From assembly GCA_002914805.1 (NCBI GenBank), contig JXTB01000146.1, forward strand, positions 779,832 to 843,831: DNA of 64,000 nt. Reading direction: 5' to 3'. The notes below the pieces were generated by a model that saw only the letters and a program-made list of their open reading frames with translations, was not told the origin of the DNA and searched no databases. A program made the position numbers and the translations under genes. Below are positions 24,001-34,477 of this stretch, in pieces (position 1 is the first letter of the stretch; every line of letters begins with the position of its first letter). This DNA comes from Parasponia andersonii (taxonomy: Eukaryota; Streptophyta; Magnoliopsida; Rosales; Cannabaceae).

Positions 24001-26557
24001 CCTCTTTGTTGATCGCCCTGTTTTTCCCTGGCATAAACCTTCGGAGTCTCTGCCTGTCCGAAGCGAAATTCAGGTCTATGTTCAACCGGTGATAGGCATG
24101 CGCGGGGTCAATCCCGGGCATGTCGTCATGGGACGAAGCGAAGACGTCTTGGTTCCGCCTCAAGAATCCTAACAGCTCGTTCTTTTCCTCTTCAGGCAAC
24201 AAGGCCTCGACTAATATTACCTTAGTTGGCTCCGCTTCTTTCAAAGGGACCACCACCAGCTCCTCAATCGTAGACTCCGGTCTGTCAGACTCCTCCTCGA
24301 TCTACTTCATATATGCTGGCAGACGGTCCTTTGATTACTATTCGTCCCCCATCAGGACATTCGTACTCGCACTGGGTCCCTTCAGGGCCGCTAAAAAAAA
24401 TTTCCTTGTGGAGGCCTGGTCTCCTTTGATGTCTATCGTATAGGTACCATCTTTTGATTAACATCTTAAGACCTGGTGGAGGGTGGAGGTGACCCCATGC
24501 ATGGCGTGGATCCATCCTCTCCCCATGATGACGTTAAAGGAGGACGGGCAGTCGATAACGACGAAGTCCACGTCCAAGCATCTCTCCGCCGCGTAGACCT
24601 TCAAGGTCACAATGCCCAAGGGGCTGACCTCGGTACTATCGAAAGCGAACAGCGGCTGACAGGTCAGTCTGAGTGCTCTCCGATTCAGGCCTATGTTCTC
24701 GAACATGCTGAGGACCAAGATATCGACGCTGCTTCCACTGTCGATCAGGACCCTTCTGACCAACGCAACGTCTATCTGTAACTTAATCACCAGGGGGTCG
24801 TCGTGTGGCAGGCGCACCGTAGTCAAATCTTGCTGGGTGAAGGTGATAGGGGCGGTGGAGGCATAGCTTTCATCCACCCTCAAATGATTAACGGAATGTC
24901 CCATCCCCCTCAGGCACTTCACCCTCTCATCGGTTTTTCTTAGGCACCTTTCTTTCTCTTCCTGACCCTGGGTCTGCTTGGGTCTGCCCACAATGGTCGG
25001 CACTATCATAAGGGCCTAGTCTCCTGACCCAGAGGCCTGGGTCTGCTTGCCTTTGTCAGGCCTAGTGGCATCTTCCCTCGGCTGGATTCCGCCAGTCTTT
25101 ACATACTGCTTCAATTTGCCAGCATGAATCGCCACTATGACTTGCGCGTAGAGGTTGCGGCAGTTGATGGTATCATGTCCGAGATCTTTGTGAAATTGGC
25201 AGTACCTATTCCTGTTTTTCATGTGCTCAGGAACGCCGGATTTGGGCGGGTCCTTGAAAATGCCTATGTCCTTGTTTTGGAGGTAGATCACGTCGATCAG
25301 CGTATTGAGCTCGTACTTCGGCAATGGGTCACGAGACACCTTCCTCCTCTTGCTACCTTCTTGACTACCCTGGGTGGGGGCTTCCTATTTCAGAATCGGC
25401 CCTCGGTCTGGCGCAGACCTCTTTACCCCTTGCAGGGTCGGGGCTTGTGCCGGCACTGTTGTTATCGCGGCGGATGCCTTAGGTGTTTTCACGTGACTTT
25501 CCAATACCCTGAATACCCCTTCTGATTTGGCCTGGACGTCTGCCACATCGTATGGAAGGTTCAAGAGCAGGTGGTCCGACAACATCGATCCTGGCTACAG
25601 ACCCCTAACGAACAAGCTCGCGACTTGGACCGAATCGGCGTTGTGCACTAGGGACATCACCTCCAGGAAACGCGCCAGGTATTCTTTCAGAGACTCGTTG
25701 ATGGTTTGTTCCAGCTGGTCTAGGTCTCGCATGGTTTTCTGCTGCCTCCGGGCACCCGCATACTACTTCAAGAAAAGTTTGCAGAAATCTTCAAACCCGT
25801 TTATGGATTTCTCCGGGAGCTGTCTGAACCATAATATGGTCGATCCCGCCAGGGTTGTGGAGAAGACCTTGCAGGTTATAGCTTCATCCCTGGTCTCCAA
25901 GGCCATCTTCTGCTGAAAGTGATATATGTGATCGAGGGGGTTGGTTTTCCCCTCGAACGACCTGAAGGTTGGAGTAGCAAAGTCTCTCAGCTTGGGTTCC
26001 ATCTGAATCCAATCGGCGAAGGCCGTTCGGCAGATCCCTCGCATAATTTGCTCAGCCAGGTTATTGGGGGTCTGGCTCTGATGGGCCCCAAGCCTCTTAC
26101 TCAGCTTTGCCATCATTTCTTGCTTCCAGTTGGGAAGCACACCTTCAAGGCTTTCTTGGTATCTTCTGACTTCCACTGCTCTGGCTCGGAATGGCCTTGT
26201 CTGGCTTTGTTGCTCTCCCTGCATTCGTGATGGTGGGCATTTCCCTCGGCGGTTGGCCCTCGGTCTCTTGTTGGACTTCTACATCGAAATCTTCCCTTCC
26301 TCACTCCTAGCTTCGCTTGCCAGCAATCCCTCGAGGCGAGCGTTATCCCTGCGCACCTCGGCGACTTCATCTTTTAAGCCTATGACGGCCTCGTGGGCAA
26401 TCTCTGCTTTCTGGCTTGCTTTCGCTAGTACAGCGAGTATCTGGTCCAGCTTTTGCTCCAGTCCATGCTGCGCTCCCTGGGAGCTTCCTTCGGCGTCGGG
26501 TGGATTCCCGTCAACGTCGGGACATGTGCTTCTGGTTGTCATTCTTGAGGATGCCAT
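21042..26557 (-). pseudogene. Element A gag-pol polyprotein (broken)
   Basis: The single long frame starts at 26557 (MASSRMTTRSTCPDV). Order: gag coiled part (26279-26557); capsid-like retrotransposon gag domain (25763-26224); zinc-knuckle-like YCQFHKDLGHDTINC (about 25200); aspartic protease VLIDSGSSVDIL (in 24458-25009); reverse transcriptase (23765-24256 and 23465-23710, with catalytic YIDDM). After a frameshift near 23475 the RNase H, a second RNase H and integrase occupy 23540-21405. Integrase shows the HHCC finger (His488, His503, Cys526, Cys529 of that frame) and catalytic Asp558, Asp618 and Glu654. The C-terminal tail, past two more TAGs, ends QYLKKYHV at 21042. It would make virus-like particles, copy RNA to cDNA and integrate it. 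At least nine in-frame stops make it inactive. Confidence 0.93.
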
Positions 26558-26643
26558 CTTCTAATGCTATATGGCTTGTTGTTTGGGGATAGTGCGATCA
26601 TGAGACTCCGACCTTTTCTCTCGCACTCAAAGAAAACTAAGTT

Positions 26644-26662
26644 CCCACAGACGGTGCCAAAC
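26644..26662 (-). promoter_or_regulatory. Primer-binding site region of element A
   Basis: Directly after the 5' LTR on the minus strand comes GTTTGGCACCGTCTGTGGGA. The TGGCACCGTCTGTGGGA string is the expected primer site. Which tRNA it matches was not tested here. Confidence 0.7.
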
Positions 26663-27494
26663 TGTTGGAGCGGTTTTCACCAATTTTTCACGTGTCTCTG
26701 AACCGCTGGTATTGTATCCTCTAACTGTCCACGTGTCCTTGCTATCCTAAAGAGCTTTTAACTTCAGGTAAGGTCGGAGAGGCGGGGGTGGCCACCTGCA
26801 AAGACTCTCCGATGCTTAAGTCAGATATTTACCCCTGAGATTGAGTAGCAAAGATTCAGTTTTTCTCTGTATGAGTATGTCTTTTTTCTTGCTTATGAAC
26901 TTTTAAAATGTCTCTTTTTTTTATGTGTACATGCTCCCCCTTTTGAGGACGCATGGCTCATATATATATAGTCCTGAGATTATGAACCACCCGGTTCTCA
27001 ATATCAGGACTGAGTACTTTTTTCCTCAAGACTTTTTCCAGAGGTCACGGGCCGAGATTACCGTGATCTCCCTTGTACCGCTGTAGTCTGGTTTCCGCCG
27101 TCTCCTATGGCTCGAGTCTGTCAGGGGCGAGATTTGGACAAATCGCCGTTCTGTCAGGACGGCTTGCCCCCTACGCACACCTACTTAAGATCGCATTAAA
27201 TGCTCTATCTGGGTCTGGAGCTGTGAGTTGCTTTCCATTATATTCTGGTGGAAGACCCTTAGGGCTTCCGACCCCTCAGCTGTCGAAGTAAGAATCGGAC
27301 TGGGCCGAGTCCATCCAAGATCTGGGATGGGTTCGCCCTAACCTCGGACAGCCCAATGACCGATGTGGTATCATGTGCGACCCGCGTGGTCTTTTGCTAG
27401 TCACTCTCGATACCTGTCGGACGGTAGACCCCGTTTGTGACCTTACTGCCATTTAATCGTCCACGTGGTGTATGATTTGGAAATGGGTCCCACA
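26663..27494 (-). repeat. Element A 5' LTR (832 bp)
   Basis: Same length as, and colinear with, the 3' LTR. On the minus strand it starts TGTGGGACCC and ends ...CTCCAACA. Divergence is concentrated in the first 150 bases of the plus-strand reading and is much lower around 26830-27100. Confidence 0.92.
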
Positions 27495-28769
27495 CTTTTA
27501 TAACGTAATTAATAAAATCTAAAAACTATAATCAAACACTTGTAAATCGATTATTGTGTCAATAACGAACTGAGATACATTCGTGCAACATAAATAGGGA
27601 ACGGCGCGAAATTAATTTTCTTTACTTGTTCCCGGTAAGGTTTTGCCTTTCCCAGAGATTCAATTCAAATTAAGAAGTTTCACATGCAGTATGCATTAAA
27701 TATTACGTATATATCGTTAAATATTACGTATGTATTGTTACTCTTTCATCACCTCCCAACATTCAACCACCTTGTCTTAATTACTTCATAGCAATGTGAG
27801 ACTATAAATTTGAGGAAAAGAGTCGCAAACAAAAAGAACCACAATTATATTAAACAAACACTGCGTGGAATATGGCATCGAATACGAGCGGATCAGTTTC
27901 GTAGATTTATGTTCACAAGAATAGCAGTCCGGCCGTTTGCAGGAAATTATACTAGAGCATATATATCAATGTTAACAAAGGAAGGAGGCATCTATGATGT
28001 AGAAATAGGTTCAAAGGAAAATCTGACTTTCAAAGTCGAACCCAAAGATGGACTTAATTATCTCACTTGTCGTTGAAGCAGACGGAGTGTGTGTTACCCT
28101 TTCTGAATCCAAAAATATCGAGATTTCGTTTTGCATTGAACGAAAATGAATACAATTGTGCGAAGAGTTCATTGCAGATACGTGAAGAATTGATGAGTGT
28201 ATTGCCGGTACGTGAAGGGACTGATGCTTAATTGAAACGCGATGATAACTATTAGGCCTCATTTTGTTGTTTGCTTGTTTATGTTACGATGCGTTATTTT
28301 TCCTTGGACGGTTGGACCCCAATGTTATCATCTTGTCAGTTTCTTGGAGTAAGATGGAATTAATCTGATCTTATGTTCTTTTCATATTCAACATATATAG
28401 TACAAGTACAGAACCATCAAAATAATACATCTTGTAACGTACATATTCTACACCAACAATCTTAGTTTATTTTTAAAACTGGCAGGACAGCAATGGTCCA
28501 AACTGGTGAGGTTTTAGTACCCAACTGCGAATCTTGCTAAAGAGCAACTTTAAGGACAGTACTACTGCCAAGTACAGCGTACGTGAAAGCATGTGAATCT
28601 TAAAGATGCTTCTTCTAAATCCGTACTTCTTCCCCTGGTTGCCACTTCTTTCTTAAATTCTCTCTTTTTTTTTTTTTTTAAATAGCATCTAGCCCAATTG
28701 ATATTTTATAAATTTCCAGCATATTTATGTGGCGGAACAAAATACTATTCTGTAATCTCTGTATAATAA
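27495..28769. other. Spacer between element A and SEP2
   Basis: The plus frame 27810-28076 (88 codons, ending DGLNYLTCR) and the overlapping minus frame 28011-28262 have no domain I recognise. A short direct repeat 'taaatattacgtat' occurs at about 27697 and 27718. The part nearest 28769 should include the SEP2 3' UTR. Nothing else is supported. Confidence 0.4.
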
Positions 28770-30259
28770 CTAAATATCATCTGACCAGTCACTCAGTTCG
28801 CTTTCGTAAAATAATCCATCAACAATTTGGTCAATGAGGGTATCGATGAAGGTGTTGCAAGTGAGGGTGAACACCCTGCCTACTCTGTTTCGTGCGCTGG
28901 AGAACCAAGCGAAAATCGCAGCGAAAGTCACGGCGGCCAAGCATACCCCTGTTGCTTCCTCTATCCCTAGTACATCCACCTTTCTAAACAACGAGTTCCC
29001 CGTCACCACTTCTGTGGTCACTGTTGCCGCAAAAACTATCTGCAACAAAACACTTTTCGTTTTGATAACACTTTTTGTACACCTTCTTCTCTTACGAGAA
29101 ATTTACAGCTTAACGCGTATAAGGGACCCCAATCTATGGAAGCTATGCTATTATCCTAGTTTTACTATCAAAATTCTTCAAAAAATAATGAATAGCTATA
29201 CCGAGTACATTCTTCATTTTGGTAATTAAATTTCATTAACGTGTTAAAACTATGCAATATACAAATTAAATTATGCAAAATACAAATTACCCTTAATATT
29301 TTGACGGACACACGTTATATTTTAGCCAAGATCAATTAAAAGATGACATGTATAATTAAAGAAGAATACATCCTACACACATATCATGTTTTAGCCCAAA
29401 AAAAAAAGATTTGTAATCGAGAATACATCCGTGGCCCACTGTAGCAATGCTAATACAAGATGGATATAACTAAAATCAGAGCAAGTCAGTCAGAGTAAGG
29501 TCTAAGGGTCCTACAAAGCAATATATAATTATATATACCATTTCCTTGTCCTTTAAGTATTGAAAGTAATATAAAATTTCGATATTTATTGGAAATTTAA
29601 AGGCTGCGCCTGCCATTTTTGTTTTTCCTTCGGAATGGATAAAGACTAGACTAATTTATACAAGATTCTGTCCTTAGGTTCCAACAAGAAGACAAAATCT
29701 TCGTAACCACTAGGATCTAATCCAACCAACGGATCTCGTTGAGCTAGGATCATCTTTTAAAAAAAAAAAAAAATTAAATATTACTATAGATAAAAACATG
29801 AATCAAAAAGAAAAACCAGGTTTCATTAAAAGAAATCGTTTCGAATTTAGCTAAATGAAAAAATTATGTATAAATCAGAAAATTCAAAAATCAATTAATC
29901 AATGAAGTGTAGCTTGCAAGGTCATCACTCACCATGGCGAGTCTACCAGAGATGATCTCAAAATCCTGGCTCCTCTTGGAGCTCTCTATGTACTCAGACA
30001 GAGTTGCGAAGAACGGCGACACATCATCATCCTGGACCGCCGTACGAGTCTTCATCACCCCGATCCGATCGGAACCGTACGATCTCAGTGTACACAGCCG
30101 AGGCTGTAAAACAATCTTCCTCGTGTTCTCCGACTCCGTCGCCGGACCTGGTTTCGCAACAGAAATCCTGGCCGGAACCTCCACCGGCTCCGACCTCCGA
30201 GCCGTCGCAATCTTCTGGGTCCTGAGTTCGCAGCGGAGCGCACGAGCCGCCGCGGCCAT
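28770..30259 (-). CDS. SEP2: Stress enhanced protein 2, chloroplastic (LHC-like, two exons)
   Basis: Two exons: 29933-30259 (109 codons) and 28770-29039 (89 codons plus stop). The intron 29040-29932 has GT (GTGAGT) and AG (TTTTGTTGCAG) ends and falls between codons, giving 198 residues. The N-terminus is rich in Ala, Arg and Ser, as in a chloroplast transit peptide. IVLQPRLCTLRSYGSD, then a first membrane helix starting DFEIISGRLAM and running on as IVFAATVTTEVV, a second helix (GVCLAAVTFAAIFAWF), and the end DQIVDGLFYESELSDWSDD match what I know of plant SEP2. SEP proteins are nuclear-encoded thylakoid relatives of light-harvesting proteins, induced by high light and thought to be photoprotective. 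Length is normal and no stop interrupts it. The intron position in the first helix supports a real gene. Open frames on the plus strand here are shadows. Confidence 0.93.
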
Positions 30260-30510
30260 CGTCAGAGGCCAAGAGCCTTAAGCGAGTTTTGGGAAATTTT
30301 AGTTAGGGATTCAGAGAATCTCGGGGAGAGAGAGAGAGAGGGGTATTTGGAAAAGTATTGATTGGTCGGTTGGTTGGTTGGATGAGTGTTGTGGTGGTGG
30401 CGCACGCTTCCACGTCTGTAGCTTTGGACGTGAGGTGAGAGGCGGCTCTAAAGAATGTCGTAGACTTTTTGGTGGGTCCCCTTTTGGTGTGGTTGGTTTT
30501 GGCATATTAG
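30260..30510 (-). promoter_or_regulatory. SEP2 5' UTR and proximal promoter
   Basis: Upstream of the SEP2 start, the minus strand has a CT-repeat leader (GA repeat at 30326-30340 on plus), a feature frequent in plant 5' UTRs. Two ACGT-core sites lie at about 30409-30416 (ccacgtct) and 30427-30434 (gacgtgag), which could bind bZIP factors acting in light or ABA responses; that link is inference. I could not identify a convincing TATA box. Confidence 0.45.
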
Positions 30511-30867
30511 ACCTCTCGTCGCTTTTCCTTCAAAAAGGGACGTTGATTTTTATCGCACAAACGAAAGTAATTCAACTCCATTTGTTCGTTCCTCCGATGA
30601 TTGTTCTCGTGTCACTCGTGGATGCCACCACATTTATACTTGACCAGGTAGTTATATTATCAAAATTGTCCCGCACATTTTAGAAGTGTTACAAATTTAT
30701 ACCTCTCTTACACCAGGCCCCAAATTTAGGGTACCCTTGTGAGATTTAACCTCCAATGCGTGTTTGGTGGACAGCAATGGCGGAAGAGACCGAACTAAAT
30801 AATCCAATCTTTTGTAGTTCCTTGTTTGGCCTCTACCCCTAAATTAGTGGGTACTATATAGTGAAGG

Positions 30868-30969
30868 TATAGAAATTAAGAAGATCAGGGAAATATGGCA
30901 TAGTCATTCCATCGAATAAATTGTGTATATATACATGTTATATAAGATATTCTAAATGAAGAAAGATTA
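30868..30969 (-). repeat. Copia LTR fragment, left copy (ends in assembly gap)
   Basis: From 'tatagaaattaagaaga' at 30868 to the gap, this sequence matches 33128-33233 at high identity and in the same direction, as the two LTRs of one element should. On the minus strand this is the 3' LTR. The terminal bases appear to be TA rather than the standard TG/CA. Confidence 0.75.
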
Positions 30970-31571
30970 NNNNNNNNNNNNNNNNNNNNNNNNNNNNNNN
31001 NNNNNNNNNNNNNNNNNNNNNNNNNNNNNNNNNNNNNNNNNNNNNNNNNNNNNNNNNNNNNNNNNNNNNNNNNNNNNNNNNNNNNNNNNNNNNNNNNNNN
31101 NNNNNNNNNNNNNNNNNNNNNNNNNNNNNNNNNNNNNNNNNNNNNNNNNNNNNNNNNNNNNNNNNNNNNNNNNNNNNNNNNNNNNNNNNNNNNNNNNNNN
31201 NNNNNNNNNNNNNNNNNNNNNNNNNNNNNNNNNNNNNNNNNNNNNNNNNNNNNNNNNNNNNNNNNNNNNNNNNNNNNNNNNNNNNNNNNNNNNNNNNNNN
31301 NNNNNNNNNNNNNNNNNNNNNNNNNNNNNNNNNNNNNNNNNNNNNNNNNNNNNNNNNNNNNNNNNNNNNNNNNNNNNNNNNNNNNNNNNNNNNNNNNNNN
31401 NNNNNNNNNNNNNNNNNNNNNNNNNNNNNNNNNNNNNNNNNNNNNNNNNNNNNNNNNNNNNNNNNNNNNNNNNNNNNNNNNNNNNNNNNNNNNNNNNNNN
31501 NNNNNNNNNNNNNNNNNNNNNNNNNNNNNNNNNNNNNNNNNNNNNNNNNNNNNNNNNNNNNNNNNNNNNNN
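30970..31571. other. Assembly gap (602 N)
   Basis: The gap removes the rest of the left copia LTR, the copia pol and most of gypsy element D. Its stated length is far shorter than those parts need, so the true gap is probably several kilobases. Confidence 0.99.
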
Positions 31572-31723
31572 GTTTCCTCCATGTGATCCTGTCTTTGGGA
31601 TAGGTTCTCTGTTGCCGTCATAGTAGGTTGATCCGGAGCAGGAGTCGCCTGTGTAGCAGCAGTACTCTGAGGTTGATTTTGGCTAGTCCCGGCGGCTCTG
31701 GTGGTGTTTCTGGTGTTTGCCAT
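31572..31723 (-). pseudogene. Element D gag N-terminus (cut by gap)
   Basis: The frame opens MANTRNTTRAAGTSQNQPQS at 31723, closely similar to the gag start of element B (MANTKNTIRNAGISQNQPQS at 41556), and continues to the N run. This is the N-terminal part of a Ty3/gypsy gag. The upstream in-frame Met at 31783 lies over the primer site, so it is not the start. Everything beyond residue 50 is lost in the gap. Confidence 0.8.
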
Positions 31724-31765
31724 TATTGAAAGGGTGGAATTTGACAAAGATTTCTGCCAGAATAG

Positions 31766-31782
31766 CCCTCCTTCTAGCGCCA
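31766..31782 (-). promoter_or_regulatory. Primer-binding site of element D
   Basis: On the minus strand TGGCGCTAGAAGGAGGG follows two bases after the LTR end. Element B has TGGCGCAAGAAAGAGGG in the same place (41597-41613). Confidence 0.75.
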
Positions 31783-31784
31783 AT

Positions 31785-32547
31785 TGTTGATGGAGGTTTT
31801 ATCAACAATAAATTTATAAAAAATCAAGAGATGTGGCTTGTGTGAATTGAAATAATAATCAAAGCAAATAAGGAGAGGGGATTTTATAGTGGTTCAGCCC
31901 CGAAAAAGATGAGCCTACGTCCACTGTTTTCTCACTAATTTATGAATAATGATGAACACTCAAAGTTACAATCTCGTCTGAGAATCGGAAAGACTGAAAA
32001 GCTATTGAAGAATACTAACGACTTAGACTACCCAAACTTGAATTTGCTCTGACTTCTATTTTCTGTGACTTGTTTCTGCCCAGAACTTGATGTATTTCTT
32101 CGGAACATAGAGTCCCCTTTATATAGATAAAGGTAACCTTATGCCCCTAGGTTCCTTATGTTTCTAGGATCCTAATTGTATAAACGGGTAACGATACAAT
32201 TGGGTAACATATAAAAATAATTGGATAACTATTCAAAACGGATAACTAGTTAATCATAAATAGGAATCTTCAATTTCCCTTTCTTTGTAGGTTTCTTCCA
32301 TAGCGTTTACTTGTCTCCCTCTTCTTGTAGGTTTCCTTTATGACAGTTACGTGTTTCCTTCTCCTCATAGGTTTCCTGTTTGTCAAGGCAAACTGCACGG
32401 AGAAGGTCGCACAAAACCTGTGGAAGAGGTCGCATATAACCATCACGGAGGAGGTCGCATATAACCTTCACGGAGGAGGTCGCACATAACCTTCACGGAG
32501 GAGATCGCATATAACCCTCATGCGACCTTAGGATTTTAAACCGCACA
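31785..32547 (-). repeat. Element D 5' LTR (763 bp), inserted in a copia gag
   Basis: Bounded by TGTTGATGG (plus, left) and ...CCGCACA (right), homologous in order to the element B LTR at 41616-42204. The right boundary interrupts the copia gag frame just after the codons for PMDPEDL, so the gypsy element jumped into the copia. It carries a TATATAG box near 32120 (plus reading) and a 25-bp tandem array. Confidence 0.85.
32396..32518. repeat. 25-bp tandem array inside the element D LTR
   Basis: Five units begin at 32396, 32420, 32444, 32469 and 32494, with consensus 'cacggaggaggtcgcatata' plus 'acctt'. The GGTCGCA core also occurs singly in the element B LTR. The array lies in the part of the LTR that becomes U3 in the minus orientation, where enhancer-like repeats are common. 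Confidence 0.88.
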
Positions 32548-33066
32548 ACAGAGATCTTCAGGATCCATGGGCTTGTCGAGGGCCGCAAGTTTATCGGCAT
32601 GGGTCTTGATAAACTTCATATAGTTAGTGATGGTTTGAGAGCCTTTGGTAGTGTGTTTGATTTGTTCCTTAATCTGCTTAATGTGACCACGAGACAGCTG
32701 AGCATAGGTATTGGCGAGAACAGTCCAGGCTTCACGAGAAGTTTGTGATTGGGTGATAAAAGAAATAAGTGACGGTGTGAGTGTGCCAGCAAGGGCACCA
32801 AAAATCAGTTTATCTTGACATAACGAAGTAGAATAAGCCAGGTTTAGAGTGATGATATTATTTACAGTAACGGTGGTAGGAGGATCAGGGTGATTGCCAT
32901 CTACGAATTTGAGGAGATCATGATCGATGAGAAGGGCTTCCATTTGAAGTTTCCACGAGAGATTTTGTGGAAGTGAGTTTGATGGAGTTGTTAATATTGA
33001 TAATAGTAAGAGGTTTTATTGGTTCTTGATATTTGGAATAACAAGTTGATTGTTATCATTAGTCAT
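32548..33066 (-). pseudogene. Copia gag (UBN2-type), interrupted by element D
   Basis: The frame starts MTNDNNQLVIPNIKNQ at 33066, hits a stop after 16 codons, then is open from 32943. It has the copia gag pattern: LAYSTSLCQDKLIFGALAG, SQTSREAWTVLANTYAQ, SRGHIKQIKEQIKHTTKGSQ, PMDPEDL. The protein would form the Ty1/copia particle. Element D is inserted at the PEDL codons; the rest of the polyprotein is presumably in or beyond the gap at 30970-31571. Confidence 0.88.
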
Positions 33067-33115
33067 GGTAAGAGCCGAAAAAGAGGGAGCAGTAGCGTTG
33101 GTTTTCCTAGGGATA

Positions 33116-33127
33116 GCTGTGATACCA
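33116..33127 (-). promoter_or_regulatory. tRNA-Met-type primer-binding site of the copia
   Basis: The minus strand reads TGGTATCACAGC directly after the LTR, one base from the usual copia TGGTATCAGAGC. Confidence 0.8.
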
Positions 33128-33330
33128 TATAGAAATTAAGAAGATGAGGAAAATATGACATAGCCATTCTATTGAATAAACTGTGTATATAAACATGTTT
33201 CATAAGATATTCTAAATGAAAAAAGAATACAATTCAAAAACAATAAGATAAGTAAAAAGAAACTAAAGCCTAAAATGTGAAAATTTAAATATATATATAT
33301 ATATATATTTCAAAATTAATGGACAAAAAC
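33128..33330 (-). repeat. Copia 5' LTR (outer end uncertain)
   Basis: Begins at the primer site with 'tatagaaattaagaagatga' and is homologous to 30868-30969 as far as the gap allows. Beyond 33233 there is no second copy to compare, so the outer end near 33330 is a guess. Confidence 0.6.
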
Positions 33331-33414
33331 GACCTTGTTGCAAGTATTCTAATCCTTGTGGAAGAAAGGTTAAAAGAGTCACATCTTATTCCCACTAAAA
33401 ATGAGGCCCACGTC

Positions 33415-33450
<36 letters not shown>

Positions 33451-34477
33451 TTTTATACATTCTCCAAATAAAGTGGGACTTATTTATGTTTTTTAAAATA
33501 TTTTTTCGTTGGTCTCATTTTTAATCTCTCATTTTATCATTAATTCCTCGTTACGCCAAATAACTTCCATTACTAACATAAACCAAGTCAACAATCCAAT
33601 CATATATGATAGTCTAGTTCATTCCAATCCAATTCATACATTTACCGTCTACTAATTGACATCTTTCTAAAATAAAATAAAGTTTAATAAATAAAATAAT
33701 AAAGGATTGCTCTATCGCCACCTATCTTTTTTCTCCTTCCATCCCTTTTCTAAATAGACTCTGCTTAAAATTTAAAATTATAACATTTTTTAATACACCC
33801 CCTTTTAAAATTTCCTCATTTTAAAATTGGCCATCAGTCAAAATTTCAAAAGAAATTTATTTTCCCGCCCATTTTGAAAATCCCTCATTTTTGTGCCTTC
33901 TTCTTCTTCAACTTTTTTTTCTATAATCATCCCAATAATTAAGATATACTGATAATCGTTTTTAATGTTCTTGAGAATTGGAGAAAGAGTTAGAATTCTT
34001 GAATTATTTTTAGAGTTTTTGAGATCTAGAGATAGTTAGAGGTCTTGAATTAATTCTTTAGGGTTCTTGAGAACCATAGAGAATGAGAATTGAAGTTCTT
34101 GAATCATTTTTAAAAATTTTGAGAATTAGAGAAAGAAAATTAAACTTCATAAATTATCTTTTAGAGTTTTTGAGAGAAAGATAGCTAAATATTTGAATTT
34201 ATAGTTATCCATCGCTATGTAAATCTCATTTAACTAAAAGTATTTTAATTATTTAAAATTATTTTAGATAATTTGTTTTATCAATTATATTTAGCAGAGT
34301 ATATGAATAAAATATAATCTAGTTAAGAAAAAAATATTCTAACTATTTAATATTATTTGTGACCATTTGTGTCATTTTATACGGGTTATTTTTGTTCTTT
34401 ATAAATTAGTAATCGAGGAGTGAGGAGTGAGAAGAGAAACAAAAGGTGTAATAATAGACTCGCCAAATAACGAATAT
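33331..34477. other. Spacer; no supported gene
   Basis: AT-rich DNA with a TA run at 33418-33448. Around 33960-34190 a motif like 'gttcttgagaattggagaaa' recurs four times in diverged form. I see no coding frame. Confidence 0.45.

Larger units (their letters stand above)
14929..27494 (-). mobile_element. Element A: full-length Tat-type Ty3/gypsy retrotransposon (12.6 kb)
   Basis: Two 832-bp direct LTRs bound the element. Read on the minus strand the order is 5' LTR (26663-27494), primer site, gag, protease, reverse transcriptase, RNase H, a second RNase H, integrase (ending at 21042), tandem-repeat arrays, an oppositely oriented spliced ORF, a polypurine tract and the 3' LTR (14929-15760). 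The second RNase H domain, a long 3' region with tandem repeats and a reverse ORF are known hallmarks of the Tat/Ogre lineage. Flanking pentamers are CTTAT (left) and CTTTT (right), an imperfect target duplication. LTRs differ at scattered sites (above 90 per cent identity by eye), so insertion is not very recent. Coding frames are broken. Confidence 0.92.

Noticed and set aside
27810-28076. 88-codon ORF near the right edge of element A
   Set aside because: Plausible peptide but no known domain, no promoter or splice evidence, and overlapped by an equally open minus frame; I left it as spacer.
29934-30281. 115-codon plus ORF over SEP2 exon 1
   Set aside because: Antisense shadow of the Ala/Arg/Ser-rich SEP2 N-terminus; SEP2 has recognisable protein motifs and a matching second exon.
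30938-31783. Long open frames (281 and 215 codons) spanning the N block
   Set aside because: Almost all codons are N; only the first 50 or so residues of the minus frame are real gag sequence. The length is an artefact of the gap.
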